Shown piece by piece: positions 20,618-31,046 of a DNA stretch of 64,000 nucleotides. A program made the translations under genes and the position numbers. The stretch's first letter is position 1, and each line of letters opens with the position of its first letter. The DNA is from Synechococcus sp. AG-686-F08 (lineage in GTDB: Bacteria; Cyanobacteriota; Cyanobacteriia; PCC-6307; Cyanobiaceae): contig QCVQ01000001.1 in NCBI GenBank assembly GCA_003210315.1, forward strand, positions 62,001-126,000, in the 5' to 3' direction. Under the pieces are notes generated by a model that worked only from the letters and a program-made list of their open reading frames with translations, ran no database searches and was not told the DNA's origin.

Positions 20618-21274
20618 TCATTTCTGGATCAAGGCTTCAATTAATTTTCTGCCATCAACGCCACCTGTGGCCGGATCACAGGCCCGTTCAGGGTGCGGCA
20701 TCAACCCCAGCACATTGCCAGCTGGATTCGTGATTCCCGCAATATCGGCAATGGAGCCATTGGGATTGTTGTTGTATTTCAGCGCGATGCCGTCGTTGTC
20801 TTGAAGAGATTTAAGCGTGTCTTCGCTGCATTGATAACGGCCTTCTCCATGGGCAATGGGCAGCTTGATCTCACCTCCTGCTTGTTCGTGTAACAGCCAT
20901 GGGGTGCGAGCGCTCACCACCTTGAGGGGGGTGTCTTCGCAGATGAAATGGAGACCGCTATTACGAGTGAGTGCTCCAGGCAACAAGCCGAGCTCAGTGA
21001 GCACTTGAAATCCATTGCAGATGCCCAGCACCCGCCCGCCTTTGTTCGCGAAATCGATCAATGATTCGAGCACTGGTGCAAACCTGGCGATGGCTCCGCA
21101 GCGCAAATAATCGCCATAACTGAATCCTCCGGGAAGGACTACAGCGTCGAGGCCGCTTAGATCTGTTTCCTCATGCCAGAGGTAACGGGTTTGCATGCCG
21201 AGGCATCCCTCCGTTGCCCAACGGACATCCCGGTCGCAATTGGAACCAGGAAAGACAACAACACCAATGCTCAT
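20618..21274 (-). CDS. purQ: phosphoribosylformylglycinamidine synthase subunit PurQ
   Basis: [62 protein letters not shown]. Confidence 0.97.
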   Translation of the reverse strand: MSIGVVVFPGSNCDRDVRWATEGCLGMQTRYLWHEETDLSGLDAVVLPGGFSYGDYLRCGAIARFAPVLESLIDFANKGGRVLGICNGFQVLTELGLLPGALTRNSGLHFICEDTPLKVVSARTPWLLHEQAGGEIKLPIAHGEGRYQCSEDTLKSLQDNDGIALKYNNNPNGSIADIAGITNPAGNVLGLMPHPERACDPATGGVDGRKLIEALIQK

Positions 21275-21525
21275 GACAACTTGAGTTCTAGGGTCCAGTT
21301 CTCAATCACAGGGTTGGCCAGGAGTCGATCACTCAACAGTTCAACCTGTTGGCGGGCATCGGCTTCATCAGACGCCTCCAGTTCAAGTTCTACCGCCTTG
21401 CCGATGCGAAGGCGCTCAATGCCTTGCACGCCTAAGCGGCTGGCAGCCGAACGGGTGGCCTCTCCAGCTGGATCCAAGACAGAAGGGCGCAGATGCACAA
21501 GAACACGAGCTTGATAACGCGGCAA
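21271..21525 (-). CDS. purS: phosphoribosylformylglycinamidine synthase subunit PurS (start approximate)
   Basis: [48 protein letters not shown]...[18 protein letters not shown]; 4 bp overlap with purQ. Confidence 0.88.
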   Translation of the reverse strand: MPRYQARVLVHLRPSVLDPAGEATRSAASRLGVQGIERLRIGKAVELELEASDEADARQQVELLSDRLLANPVIENWTLELKLS

Positions 21526-21626
21526 GGGCTCGGAGCAGGAATTGTTAAATCTTGGCAGGCCGTAGTCCCGTTCCAGTGACTTTCTCTTCAGGTTGAAAAC
21601 AGACCACGCCTCCACGCCCTTTTCCT

Positions 21627-21971
21627 GTGATCCCATCCATTGGATTCACACTCAGGTTGATCACACCTTTCCTGTTGCTCGCGCCAGGCTTGATACGGCT
21701 CGCCCATGCTGAGTCGGTAGCCGTCGATGTGGAGTGTCGCTGGAGCCATCAGGCATGGGAGCCATGCCGTTTTGTGGCCGATCCAGTAGGTAGTCGCTGG
21801 AATTTGGCATTCAACGACCACAGGATTCAGTTTGAGCATGACGGCACTGGTTTGATGCGCATGCGGATCAATGAGCGCTCGTCTTGGAACAGCGTGCAGG
21901 CCAGTTGGAGTGATGAGGGTGCGCTTTGCTGGGGTGAGGTCTGCGCCCGAGGCGACCTGCCGATGGACTAA
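21627..21971 (+). CDS. secreted conserved hypothetical protein
   Basis: Signal peptide (ITPFLLLAPGLIRLAHA) and Cys/Trp-containing 80-aa mature region. Confidence 0.55.
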   Translation: MIPSIGFTLRLITPFLLLAPGLIRLAHAESVAVDVECRWSHQAWEPCRFVADPVGSRWNLAFNDHRIQFEHDGTGLMRMRINERSSWNSVQASWSDEGALCWGEVCARGDLPMD

Positions 21972-21985
21972 GCCTGCAGATCTCC

Positions 21986-22564
21986 ATGGAAAAGAATGGC
22001 CTTCCCTCTAAGGAGCCAAGTCAACAGGTTGATTGGCGTGAGAGTTTTCGGGGGTGGGGTCTGAGCTGGACAGGCCTGCTCAACAATCAAAAGGGTGAGT
22101 GGTGGTTGCTGGCGCAACTTGCTTTGATCTGCGCTCACAGTCTTCCGTCTTGGCCCTCTGAGCTTTTCGAGGACTGGAGTTGGCCCTTATGGCTTTCTTT
22201 TGCGGGGTTGACTGTGTTTGCTGTTGGGCTTGGTCTGGCTCTGCAGGGTTTTCTGGCGTTAGGTCCCAGCCTGTCCCCCTTACCCGATCCAAAGCCCAAT
22301 GCCGCTTTGATCACCACTGGGGTGTATGGCCGTTGCCGGCATCCTCTGTATCGCGCCGTTGTGATTTGCTCCATTGGGGTGGTTGTGGCCAAGGGGAGCT
22401 TGCTTCACCTGGCGCTGTTTTTGCTCTTGGTTGCCGTGCTTAACGGCAAGGCCCACCGAGAAGAAAAGCGCCTCTGCTCCGTCCATCCGGATTATTTGAT
22501 GTATCGCAGCACCACACCAGCCATCCTGCCCGGCATTCCTGGCTTGGATTGGCGCCAGGGTTAG
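21986..22564 (+). CDS. isoprenylcysteine carboxylmethyltransferase-family (ICMT/PEMT-like) membrane methyltransferase
   Basis: LITTGVYGRCRHPLYRAVV...HREEKRLCSVHPDYLMYRSTTPAILPGI with several TM helices. Confidence 0.8.
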   Translation: MEKNGLPSKEPSQQVDWRESFRGWGLSWTGLLNNQKGEWWLLAQLALICAHSLPSWPSELFEDWSWPLWLSFAGLTVFAVGLGLALQGFLALGPSLSPLPDPKPNAALITTGVYGRCRHPLYRAVVICSIGVVVAKGSLLHLALFLLLVAVLNGKAHREEKRLCSVHPDYLMYRSTTPAILPGIPGLDWRQG

Positions 22565-22642
22565 GGCCAGCTGAACAACCGTTTATTTTTTTCAAAAAAA
22601 ATAAATAAACCCCTTAAGAAAGGGTCGTTTTGATGGTTTTGG

Positions 22643-23275
22643 ATGGTTTTGTCTGCGCCCTTTCAGCTGCTGGCGAGTAAGGCAACCCCTTGCATGTTGC
22701 TCCTCAGTGCTGTCTGTGCAGGCCTTGAGGTCAGTGCTCCGAGTCAGGCCAACGAATTTGTGCTGAACAGCCCCCAACCTGTTGAAGTCAGTTCAAGGCT
22801 CCTGGCGATTCTGGAGCCTCCGATTGCAATCCCGGATCCTGAGCCTCAGCTAGTTCTTAACCGTACAAAGAGACAGATCCTCTCCACAGGAGATCCCATC
22901 TGGGATTTGCGGCTTGAGATTCCTGGCCAACCAGCGCGTCATTTCGATGCCGTGAGTGGTCGAGCCCATCGCCAGAACGCGGACCGTGATCAAATGGGCA
23001 GCAAGGCGCCCCTGCCTACAGGGAGTTACACCCTCGGACCTGTGGAGCCGCTTGCCCAAGGCGCTTATCCAGAATTAGGACCCGTTTGGATCGGCATTGA
23101 GCCGACCTTCACCACGGGCCGAAGGGTGCTTGGGATTCATCAAGATCCCAGTGCGGGCCTCAATGGAAACAGTGGCACTTTGGGATGTATCGGGCTTATT
23201 CGTAAGCATGACTTGCTTGAGTTGTCTCAGTTAATCCAAGTCAGTGATGTGCGCTTATTGGTTGTTGAAGACTGA
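22643..23275 (+). CDS. L,D-transpeptidase (YkuD)-like secreted protein
   Basis: Signal-like N-terminus; C-terminal VLGIHQDPSAGLNGNSGTLGCIGLI resembles the YkuD HxxxxxSxGCxR region. Confidence 0.6.
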   Translation: MVLSAPFQLLASKATPCMLLLSAVCAGLEVSAPSQANEFVLNSPQPVEVSSRLLAILEPPIAIPDPEPQLVLNRTKRQILSTGDPIWDLRLEIPGQPARHFDAVSGRAHRQNADRDQMGSKAPLPTGSYTLGPVEPLAQGAYPELGPVWIGIEPTFTTGRRVLGIHQDPSAGLNGNSGTLGCIGLIRKHDLLELSQLIQVSDVRLLVVED

Positions 23276-23384
23276 ATATAATGGTCTTAAGTAAATAAGT
23301 AGATCACTAAATTCGCTTTAATTTTAAAATTAACTGATAGGTCTTTTCATTGATATTGGTTGGTCGTTTGAGCAACTGCCTAAC

Positions 23385-24458
23385 TCATTGGCTTGCATCA
23401 ACTAGGACGGTTGTGAGCTTTTCAGAGGCCTTAGGGTCAAAGCCAATCACGACCAAATCCACTCCTGACCGGCTTTCAGGCGTCCAGGCATGATCAGGAG
23501 CGGCTTCAAACCAAGTCTCTAAGCGAGGCCCAACCATTTGCACTTGCAGAGGAAGAGATTTTCCAGGTAGCCATACCCTTCCCTTGAGGCGTACAACTTG
23601 ATGTTCAGTCACAAAAGGTGGAAGAATGCGCTCGAAGTCTGCACGTTGAATCACACCTTCGAAACGAACATTGCCGCCCTCAACATCTAAGTGCGTGTGA
23701 TCGTGGTGATCATGCGCGTGATCGTGATGGTCGTGATCGTGATGGTCGTGATCGACAGATGTCTTCCGTTCCACTCCCAAAAGCAAGCTCGGGTCGACTT
23801 GACCACGAGTCATGGGGACTACGGATGTACCGGTTCTGATCTTGGGAACCAGTGATTGCTGGATTTGGTCCAACTCGGTGGGATCTAAGCAATCTGAACG
23901 GCTGACTAACACCAGGTCAGCGGATTGAAGTTGATCGGCGAACAACTCATCAATGGCCGTGAGGTGGTCCAGGCTTGGATCTTCCTGCCGTTGTCGTTCC
24001 AAAGCCTCTGGATCTCCCACAGGACTTCCGTTGTTCAGGGCTTCCCCATCCACAACAGTGACCACTCCATTCACATGCACCCGAGCCCTGATCTCGGGCC
24101 ATTCGAGAGCCTGAAGGAGGGGTCTGGGAAGGGCTAAACCACTGGTTTCAACAACAATTCCATCGAGCTGATCAGCACGTGCAAGCAGCGTTTCCATCGT
24201 GGGAAGAAAATCGTCCTGCACGGTGCAGCACAAACACCCGTTATTCAGCTCAACGAGACGCCCATCGATTTCATCCTCTGGGCAGAAGCCACAGCTTCGG
24301 ATGAGATCACCATCCAGGCCCACGGTTCCGAATTCGTTGACCATCACCGCAAGGCGTTGGCCGCTGTTGATCAAGAGATGACGCAACAGTGTTGTTTTAC
24401 CTGCTCCCAAAAAGCCGGTAATGACAGTGACGGGAAGGCGTTCAGACATCAACGGCAC
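23385..24458 (-). CDS. CobW/COG0523 family GTPase (putative metallochaperone) with His/Asp-rich loop
   Basis: PVTVITGFLGAGKTTLLRHLL, NGCLCCTVQDDF, VVETSGLALPRPL; VDHDHHDHDHHDHAHDHHDHTH insert. Confidence 0.93.
   Translation of the reverse strand: MPLMSERLPVTVITGFLGAGKTTLLRHLLINSGQRLAVMVNEFGTVGLDGDLIRSCGFCPEDEIDGRLVELNNGCLCCTVQDDFLPTMETLLARADQLDGIVVETSGLALPRPLLQALEWPEIRARVHVNGVVTVVDGEALNNGSPVGDPEALERQRQEDPSLDHLTAIDELFADQLQSADLVLVSRSDCLDPTELDQIQQSLVPKIRTGTSVVPMTRGQVDPSLLLGVERKTSVDHDHHDHDHHDHAHDHHDHTHLDVEGGNVRFEGVIQRADFERILPPFVTEHQVVRLKGRVWLPGKSLPLQVQMVGPRLETWFEAAPDHAWTPESRSGVDLVVIGFDPKASEKLTTVLVDASQ
23698..23758. repeat. short tandem repeat region encoding the His/Asp loop of the COG0523 GTPase
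   Basis: Repeated GATCGTGATGGTCGTGATCGTGATGGTCGTGATCG-type units in frame. Confidence 0.8.
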
Positions 24459-24967
24459 CCCAGGCTTTCGCGGGTGCTGACACCACTAACGCTATTAACG
24501 CCACTGGCACGACCGCATAGAGCTTTCATCTGAGTGAGGTCGATCACGGCGTTTGTGAAATCCGTTCCTTCAATGTGCGCATCCACAAAGCGGCTTTGCA
24601 TCAGCATCGCGTTCGTGAAGTTTGCGTCGCTTAGGTCGGTTTCATCAAATCGGCTTGAGAAAGCCACCACATCTTCAAGGTTTGCTCCATGGAGATCAGC
24701 ACCCTGCAATTGGGAGGTGTTGATCACAGCTCCGCGCAGGTCGGTGTCGCTGAGGTCAACACCACGGAGGTCGGCTTTCAAAAATTCTTTTTCTTTTAAA
24801 TCTCGGCCATGCATGTCGTCGCTGATGTCTTGCACCGCGAACTGACCGCGTAATTCAGGCGCCGTGATGGCTTGAGCCGCAAAGGGAAAGGCGATCAAGC
24901 TCGACGCAAGAAGCACCCCGAAGAAAACGGGTAACAGGTGCTTACGGAACAAATCGGGAAGGGGCAT
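24449..24967 (-). CDS. secreted pentapeptide repeat protein
   Basis: Signal peptide then A(D/N)LXX repeats: ADLRGVDLSDTDLRGAVINTSQLQGADLHGANLEDV...DLSDANFTNAML; 10 bp overlap with the COG0523 gene. Confidence 0.85.
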   Translation of the reverse strand: MPLPDLFRKHLLPVFFGVLLASSLIAFPFAAQAITAPELRGQFAVQDISDDMHGRDLKEKEFLKADLRGVDLSDTDLRGAVINTSQLQGADLHGANLEDVVAFSSRFDETDLSDANFTNAMLMQSRFVDAHIEGTDFTNAVIDLTQMKALCGRASGVNSVSGVSTRESLGCR

Positions 24968-25052
24968 CAGAAAGGGATGCAGCCGGCTTCAGGCTGCAGC
25001 TGCCGTAACTTGAATGGTCACGTTATGGCAGACACCTGCCCCTCCACGTGCC

Positions 25053-25670
25053 ATGGCCAAAACCTTGAGGGTGGTTGTCCCCCCCCATCCACTCATTGCT
25101 CACTGGCTCACGATGCTGCGCCATGCCGGTACACCACCATCGCTGTATCGAACTGCGCTCGAGGAATTGGGACGTTGGCTGACCTATGAGGCCTTGCGGG
25201 ATTGGCTTCCCCATCGCCGTGAAGAGGTGCAAACCGCTCTGGAGCTGACTGAAGGAACCGTGATCGAAACGGGTGTTCCCCTGCTGGCCGTTCCCTCCCT
25301 TCCTGGTGGGTTAATGCTGTGGGAAGGGGCAAGACAAGTGCTGCCTCATGCAGAGCTCTGTCTTGGTAGCTTGCCAGAAACGATCGAAGCCAATGCTGGT
25401 CTGGTGTTGTTGATGGATCAAATCAGTGATGGAGAGGAGCTTGTAGGGCTGATGCAAGAGCTGGTCTCCAAAGGAGTCGAGAGCCGAAGGCTTCGTGTGA
25501 TTTCGGCCTTAACCGCCAGCCCTGGCCTCAAAAGGTTGGGTGAAGCCTTTCCCGAAATCACTATTCATACCGCCTGCATCGATGAAGAAGTCAATGCAAA
25601 CGGTCAAATTTCTCCTGGGATTGGCAACACATCTCAACGGCTGCAAATCAGAACAGCTCCCTCGACCTAG
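25053..25670 (+). CDS. upp: uracil phosphoribosyltransferase-like protein
   Basis: KTLRVVVPPHPLIAHWLTMLRHAGTPPSLYRTALEELGRWLTYEAL; UPRT N-terminal signature HPLI.HKLT..R. Start at 25053 preferred. The C-terminal PRPP/uracil-binding region is divergent. Confidence 0.78.
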   Translation: MAKTLRVVVPPHPLIAHWLTMLRHAGTPPSLYRTALEELGRWLTYEALRDWLPHRREEVQTALELTEGTVIETGVPLLAVPSLPGGLMLWEGARQVLPHAELCLGSLPETIEANAGLVLLMDQISDGEELVGLMQELVSKGVESRRLRVISALTASPGLKRLGEAFPEITIHTACIDEEVNANGQISPGIGNTSQRLQIRTAPST

Positions 25671-25694
25671 GCTTGAAAAAATCCATCGGCGGCG

Positions 25695-25985
25695 ATGAGC
25701 AGGCAGCAGGAATCCACCTCAGGGACACTTTTCACACTCCTGAGTGGAGCCCTCATTGGGGCGGCAGGAGTGGGTTGGTGGCTGCTCTCAGAAGCAGAAC
25801 GGCGACAGCGGCTCAAGCGTCAGCGTTCCATGCTTTATGCGCCAAGGATGCAAGACGGCAGTGAGGCTTTTGAGGCGAACCAATACGCCGATCGTGACGA
25901 TCAGCTGGAACATCGCGTTGAGCAGCTCAATTCAGCCATTTCAGATGTCCGTCGTCAGCTTGAAGACCTCGGTTCAAAGTCGTAA
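25695..25985 (+). CDS. conserved hypothetical membrane-anchored protein
   Basis: One N-terminal TM helix ([20 protein letters not shown]) and C-terminal coiled-coil-like region. Confidence 0.55.
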   Translation: MSRQQESTSGTLFTLLSGALIGAAGVGWWLLSEAERRQRLKRQRSMLYAPRMQDGSEAFEANQYADRDDQLEHRVEQLNSAISDVRRQLEDLGSKS

Positions 25986-26038
25986 TCCTCACGGCCGGTA
26001 GGTTGGGACTTGTCCCCATCTGCGATCCAGTCGTTGCC

Positions 26039-27712
26039 ATGCTTCGCTCAGACGCCGTCACTCAAGGCATTCAGCGCTCACCCAATCGGGCAATGCTGAG
26101 AGCGGTTGGTTTCGGTGACGAAGATTTCGGCAAGCCGATTATTGGAATCGCTAACGGTTACAGCACGATCACACCGTGCAACGTGGGATTGGATGCTTTG
26201 TCCCGCCGTGCCGAAGACTCGGCTCGAAACGCAGGGGGCATGCCTCAGATGTTTGGAACCATCACGGTGAGTGATGGCATCTCTATGGGCACCGAAGGAA
26301 TGAAATATTCCCTGGTGAGCCGTGAGGTGATCGCGGACGCGATTGAAACGGCCTGCAACGGCCAGAGCATGGACGGTGTTCTTGCCGTTGGTGGCTGCGA
26401 TAAAAATATGCCCGGCGCCATGTTGGCGATGGCTCGTATGAATATTCCCTCGATCTTTGTGTATGGGGGAACGATTAAGCCTGGAAAACTTGGGGGTTGT
26501 GACCTCACAGTTGTGAGTGCTTTTGAGGCTGTTGGTCAGATTACGAGTGGGAAAATCGATGAAGAACAGCTGACAGCGATTGAAAAAAATGCTTGTCCGG
26601 GTGCTGGCAGCTGTGGAGGCATGTTTACGGCCAACACGATGAGTGCTGCGATTGAAACGATGGGGCTGAGCCTTCCCCACAGTTCAACGATGGCTGCTGA
26701 AGATGAGGAAAAGGCAGAGAGTGCGGCCCGTTCCGGAGAAGTTCTTGTTGAAGCAATTAAATCCAATATTCGCCCTCTTGATTTACTGACGCGTGAGGCC
26801 TTTGAAAATGCCATCAGTGTGATCATGGCGGTGGGGGGATCTACCAACTCTGTGTTGCATTTGCTTGCCATCGCGCGAACAGCAGGCGTTGATCTCAACA
26901 TTGATGATTTTGAAATGATCCGGGAGCGCGTGCCTGTGATTTGTGATCTCAAGCCGAGCGGTCGTTTTGTCACCGTGGATCTTCATCAGGCCGGCGGCAT
27001 TCCACAGGTGATGAAATTGTTATTGGATGCAGGACTTCTCCATGGACATTGCCGCACGATTGAGGGCAAAACATTGGAAGAGCTTCTGGCAAATATTCCC
27101 TCAACCCCTCCTGAAGGACAGGAAGTGATTAGGCCGTTAAGTAACCCCCTTTATGCCAAAGGGCATTTGGCCATCCTCAAAGGAAATTTGGCAATCGAAG
27201 GCGCTGTCGCCAAAATTAGTGGTATCAAAACGCCTGTACTCACGGGTCCAGCTCGCGTCTTTGAAAGCGAAGAGGATTGCTTGGCTTCAATTATTGGTAA
27301 ACAGATTCATGCTGGTGATGTCATCGTGATTCGCCAGGAAGGTCCAGTGGGTGGACCTGGAATGCGCGAAATGCTTGCGCCCACTGCTGCCATTGTTGGG
27401 CAGGGACTCGGGGACAAGGTGGCGTTAATTACGGATGGTCGATTCAGTGGTGGAACGTATGGTCTGGTGGTTGGCCACGTGGCTCCAGAGGCTGCCGTTG
27501 GGGGTGCAATCGGCCTTGTAGTGGAGGGGGATAGCATTACTGTTGATGCCAATCAAAACCTTCTTCAACTCAATGTGAATGAGGCTGAATTGGAAAGACG
27601 ACGCAACATGTGGTTAGGACATACGCCCAAATATAAGACCGGAATTCTTGGAAAATATGCTCGTCTTGTCTCGAGTTCTAGTCGTGGTGCTGTGACAGAT
27701 CAGCCTGATTAG
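26039..27712 (+). CDS. ilvD: dihydroxy-acid dehydratase
   Basis: [85 protein letters not shown]. Start at ATG 26039. Confidence 0.97.
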   Translation: MLRSDAVTQGIQRSPNRAMLRAVGFGDEDFGKPIIGIANGYSTITPCNVGLDALSRRAEDSARNAGGMPQMFGTITVSDGISMGTEGMKYSLVSREVIADAIETACNGQSMDGVLAVGGCDKNMPGAMLAMARMNIPSIFVYGGTIKPGKLGGCDLTVVSAFEAVGQITSGKIDEEQLTAIEKNACPGAGSCGGMFTANTMSAAIETMGLSLPHSSTMAAEDEEKAESAARSGEVLVEAIKSNIRPLDLLTREAFENAISVIMAVGGSTNSVLHLLAIARTAGVDLNIDDFEMIRERVPVICDLKPSGRFVTVDLHQAGGIPQVMKLLLDAGLLHGHCRTIEGKTLEELLANIPSTPPEGQEVIRPLSNPLYAKGHLAILKGNLAIEGAVAKISGIKTPVLTGPARVFESEEDCLASIIGKQIHAGDVIVIRQEGPVGGPGMREMLAPTAAIVGQGLGDKVALITDGRFSGGTYGLVVGHVAPEAAVGGAIGLVVEGDSITVDANQNLLQLNVNEAELERRRNMWLGHTPKYKTGILGKYARLVSSSSRGAVTDQPD

Positions 27713-27844
27713 GCACTGCTACAGCGATATTGAATGATCCACGAATATATAGAGTGCTTGATTGCTAATTGTGCTAATTCTTTGTTTGGAAGAAATCCTT
27801 TTTTGAGGATTTGTCTTGAGTGGATATGGCTAGAAAATGTTTGA

Positions 27845-28228
27845 TCAATTTTCTCGAGATTGACCAACAAGTTGTGCTCTGAGTCGTCGGGCGATCGCTT
27901 CTAAGGGTTGCCCGTCTGCTGGAGCCGTGCAGCGCATGCCGTTGTCTCCATGCATCCAAACGGGATGCTGTCCTTGCCAAAGCATGGGGCGTTCCGCTTG
28001 ATCACACCAACTGAGCATGAGATTCACATCACTTCCGCTCCGATAGATCTCGAGTTCGAGATCCATGGCCTCCATTCGAGAGCCGGAGGCATCGCGGGTC
28101 TCGATGCGAACGAAGAGATCGTCAATGCTGGATGGTTCTGCCTCCTCGTGAATCGGAACAACGGCATGCTGATAAGGCTTGCGGCAAAGATCAGCCGTGT
28201 GGGCAATCACAACCGCTAAATCAATCAT
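27845..28228 (-). CDS. conserved hypothetical protein
   Basis: 127 aa ORF overlapping the downstream-coded CIA30 gene by 4 bp, consistent with translational coupling. Confidence 0.55.
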   Translation of the reverse strand: MIDLAVVIAHTADLCRKPYQHAVVPIHEEAEPSSIDDLFVRIETRDASGSRMEAMDLELEIYRSGSDVNLMLSWCDQAERPMLWQGQHPVWMHGDNGMRCTAPADGQPLEAIARRLRAQLVGQSREN

Positions 28229-28761
28229 TGATAGGCATCAATCGAATGGATCAAAAGGCGGATTGCACCTGCACGGAAGCCTGGATTCGTGGATCCTGCC
28301 TCATCAAACCGTGAATGGAGCACTTGTAAGCGGGTGATCGCGGACGAATCAAAACGCAAAGGTAGTCCTACCGGTTTGGCACGAACCACAGGCTGAAGAT
28401 CGTTGAAGGCAATCTCCGCAACGGTGACTCCTTCCAGTTTGGTGGGAACGGGCATGACCCAGCGCAGTCCGCCTGGAATCATTTCCGTGAGTCCCATCAA
28501 TCCATCAGAGCAAGCCACAGCAAATTTCAAGGTTCGCCCCTCCCCTTCCACCGCCAAGCGCAGTCCTTTAAATGCGGAAAGATCCAGGGGCGGTCTTAGC
28601 AAGGGGGAGCGGCAACTCACAAAACCTCCCCCATCAGCGACCAACTCACCCTCCAGCAACAGACCTTCAGGCGTGAGGCGGCAGCCTGCTTGGCTGGTCC
28701 CACCCATGATCGTGTCGTTGAGCGTGGCCCAGGAATCGAATGAGACACGGGAGGTGGTCAT
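28225..28761 (-). CDS. CIA30 family protein (complex I intermediate-associated protein 30 domain)
   Basis: WATLNDTIMGGTSQAGCRLTPEGLLLEGELVADGGGFVSCRSP...DLSAFKGLRLAVEGEGRTLKFAV. Confidence 0.82.
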   Translation of the reverse strand: MTTSRVSFDSWATLNDTIMGGTSQAGCRLTPEGLLLEGELVADGGGFVSCRSPLLRPPLDLSAFKGLRLAVEGEGRTLKFAVACSDGLMGLTEMIPGGLRWVMPVPTKLEGVTVAEIAFNDLQPVVRAKPVGLPLRFDSSAITRLQVLHSRFDEAGSTNPGFRAGAIRLLIHSIDAYQ

Positions 28762-28787
28762 CTCAACCCTGCAAAAGGAATGTTTAT

Positions 28788-29507
28788 TTAAAGGCTTTCG
28801 CAGGCAGCTTCGTCGGCAAGCACGATGATTTCCGCTTCCGGTTGGACCAACTTGGCAGGAGTTCGTTGTGGGGACTCAGCTGGGTCGAGCAAGCGTCGTA
28901 AGGCCTCCCCTTTCTTTGCACCACTAACCAGGAACATCACGGTTCGAGATGCGCTGAGCACTGGGGCTGTGAGGGTAATGCGCTCCAACCCCTTACCCCG
29001 TCCAATCGTGGTCCAGCGATCACGAACTTCAGGAGCCTCCGTGCCTGGGAAGAGGGAGGCGGTGTGACCGTCATCCCCAAGACCCAAGACCATCATGTCG
29101 AAGATGGGTGGTTCGCCACTGCAGCTCTGGGCTATCAGCTTGGCGAAAGCATCAGCGCTGGCTTCTGGTGAGGGAAGCTCAACAGTTGGAACAGGATGAA
29201 AGCAGGCAGCCGCTCCGGGCTCACCGGCTTGAAGCAATGTGGAGCGGAGCATGCGCGCATTGCTGGATTCGTCATCAGCGGACACCCAGCGTTCGTCTCC
29301 TAGAAAGACATCCACGCGATTCCAAGGCAAATGTTGATGGCCTAATCGCTGATAAGCCTGAGAAGGAGTGGTCCCTCCAGATAGAGCAATCTGCGCACGA
29401 TCGCGTTGGTCGAGCGCTAGTTGAATGGAGGTGGCGATGTACTCAGCGGCCCGCAGGGCTAGATCCTGAGGATCTCGGGCCCGTTCAATGCGATAGGAGG
29501 TCATCAA
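28788..29507 (-). CDS. pgl: 6-phosphogluconolactonase
   Basis: IALSGGTTPSQAYQRLG, WNRVDVFLGDERWVSADDESSNARM, MVLGLGDDGHTASLFPGT. Confidence 0.95.
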   Translation of the reverse strand: MMTSYRIERARDPQDLALRAAEYIATSIQLALDQRDRAQIALSGGTTPSQAYQRLGHQHLPWNRVDVFLGDERWVSADDESSNARMLRSTLLQAGEPGAAACFHPVPTVELPSPEASADAFAKLIAQSCSGEPPIFDMMVLGLGDDGHTASLFPGTEAPEVRDRWTTIGRGKGLERITLTAPVLSASRTVMFLVSGAKKGEALRRLLDPAESPQRTPAKLVQPEAEIIVLADEAACESL

Positions 29508-29512
29508 TCAGC

Positions 29513-30943
29513 TCAATCCAACCACTCGGTGTGAAAACTGCCTTCCTTATCAACGCGTTCATAGGTGTGTGAGCCAAAGCAGTCGCGCATTGCTTGAACT
29601 GCATTTTGAGGCAGACGAGCTGTGCGGTAGCTGTTGATGTAGTCGAGGGTGTTGCTTAGGCAGGGCACAGGAATTCCGGCTTCCGCTGCTCCTGCAACGA
29701 CTTTGGCTAAACCAGGCAGTCGGGTGTTGACCTGATCGGCAAACCAAGGATCAATGAGCAGATTGCTCAGCTGCGGATCGGTCGTGAACGCATCCTGAAT
29801 CCGCTTGAGCAGTCGCGCACGAATGATGCAGCCCCCCTTCCAGATCTGAGCGATCGAAGGCATGTTCAGGTTGTAATCATGCTCTGCGGAAGCGATCCGT
29901 AAAAGCTCCATTCCTTGGGCGTAGCTGGCCATGCAGGCGAGCACCATCGCATCCATCAGTGGTGCCATTCCATCGGCGGGGGTGCCGAGATCGAAGGGTT
30001 TGACGGCGGGTCCTTTGAGGATGGATTCCGCTTTGACGCGTTGATCTTTCATCGAACTCATCACGCGGCCATTGAGGGCTGCATAGATGGTTGGTACGGA
30101 TGCACCCATTTGCAACGCACTCACCACAGTCCACAAACCTGTACCTTTTTGGCCGGCTTTGTCCTGGATTTTTTCGATGAGATCGCTTCCATCATCAGGA
30201 TCTTTTGTGCGCAAGCAGACCTCTGTGATCTCAACGAGGTAGGAGGCGAGCTCCTCGGTGCTGTTCCAATGGGCAAAGACATCGGCCATCTGGGTGCCAT
30301 TCATCCCCCCAACCCTCTTCATGAGGTCATAGCCCTCAGCAAGGATTTGCTCGATGCCGTACTCGATGCCGTTGTGCACCGTTTTGACAAAGTGGCCTGA
30401 GCCACCTGGGCCGATGTAGGTGACACAAGGACCGTCTTCGACTTGGGCCGCCATTTTGGTGACGAGGTTCTCAATGGCGTCGTAAGACGCTTTGGTGCCG
30501 CCGGGCATCATGCTCGGACCTTCAAGAGCACCTTTGGCACCGCCTGAGACACCCATGCCAATAAAGCCGAAGCTCTTGCTTTCCAATTCGGAAACACGAC
30601 GCTCTGTGTCGCGATATTCCGAGTTGCCACCATCAATCAATAGATCTCCTTCGTCTAAGAAAGGAGAAATCTGTTCGATCACTGCATCAACAGGACCCCC
30701 CGCTTTCACCATCATCAAGATGCGGCGAGGTCGTTCTAATTTGTTGACAAAATCCTGAAGGTCGGTGGCGCCTTGAATGTTTTTTCCGGCACCTCGACCT
30801 TTCAGAAAGTCTTCTGTCTTTGAATAAGTGCGGTTGTAAACAACACTTGAAAAACCATTGCTCTCAGCATTGAGAACAAGGTTTTCGCCCATCACGCCTA
30901 GACCGATAAGACCAAAGTGAGACTTGGACATCAAAAACTGCAT
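29513..30943 (-). CDS. gnd: NADP-dependent phosphogluconate dehydrogenase (decarboxylating)
   Basis: HFGLIGLGVMGENLVLNAESNGF, LIDGGNSEYRDTERR, GSGHFVKTVHNGIEYG, GCIIRARLL. Confidence 0.97.
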   Translation of the reverse strand: MQFLMSKSHFGLIGLGVMGENLVLNAESNGFSSVVYNRTYSKTEDFLKGRGAGKNIQGATDLQDFVNKLERPRRILMMVKAGGPVDAVIEQISPFLDEGDLLIDGGNSEYRDTERRVSELESKSFGFIGMGVSGGAKGALEGPSMMPGGTKASYDAIENLVTKMAAQVEDGPCVTYIGPGGSGHFVKTVHNGIEYGIEQILAEGYDLMKRVGGMNGTQMADVFAHWNSTEELASYLVEITEVCLRTKDPDDGSDLIEKIQDKAGQKGTGLWTVVSALQMGASVPTIYAALNGRVMSSMKDQRVKAESILKGPAVKPFDLGTPADGMAPLMDAMVLACMASYAQGMELLRIASAEHDYNLNMPSIAQIWKGGCIIRARLLKRIQDAFTTDPQLSNLLIDPWFADQVNTRLPGLAKVVAGAAEAGIPVPCLSNTLDYINSYRTARLPQNAVQAMRDCFGSHTYERVDKEGSFHTEWLD

Positions 30944-31046
30944 TCACTGAAGTCAGTGTGACCACAGGATCAAAAAAAGGCTGCGAACTGGTCCACCTCT
31001 GTCAGGGATAAGAGATGGAAGCGCCAATCTTTTCTTCAGTGTGTCG

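Noticed and set aside
23698-23758. Short repeats initially considered as CRISPR-like
   Set aside because: Repeats are contiguous and in frame, encoding a His/Asp loop; no unique spacers.
26078-26680. 200 aa ORF antisense to ilvD
   Set aside because: Shadow ORF; ilvD motifs on the plus strand are unambiguous.
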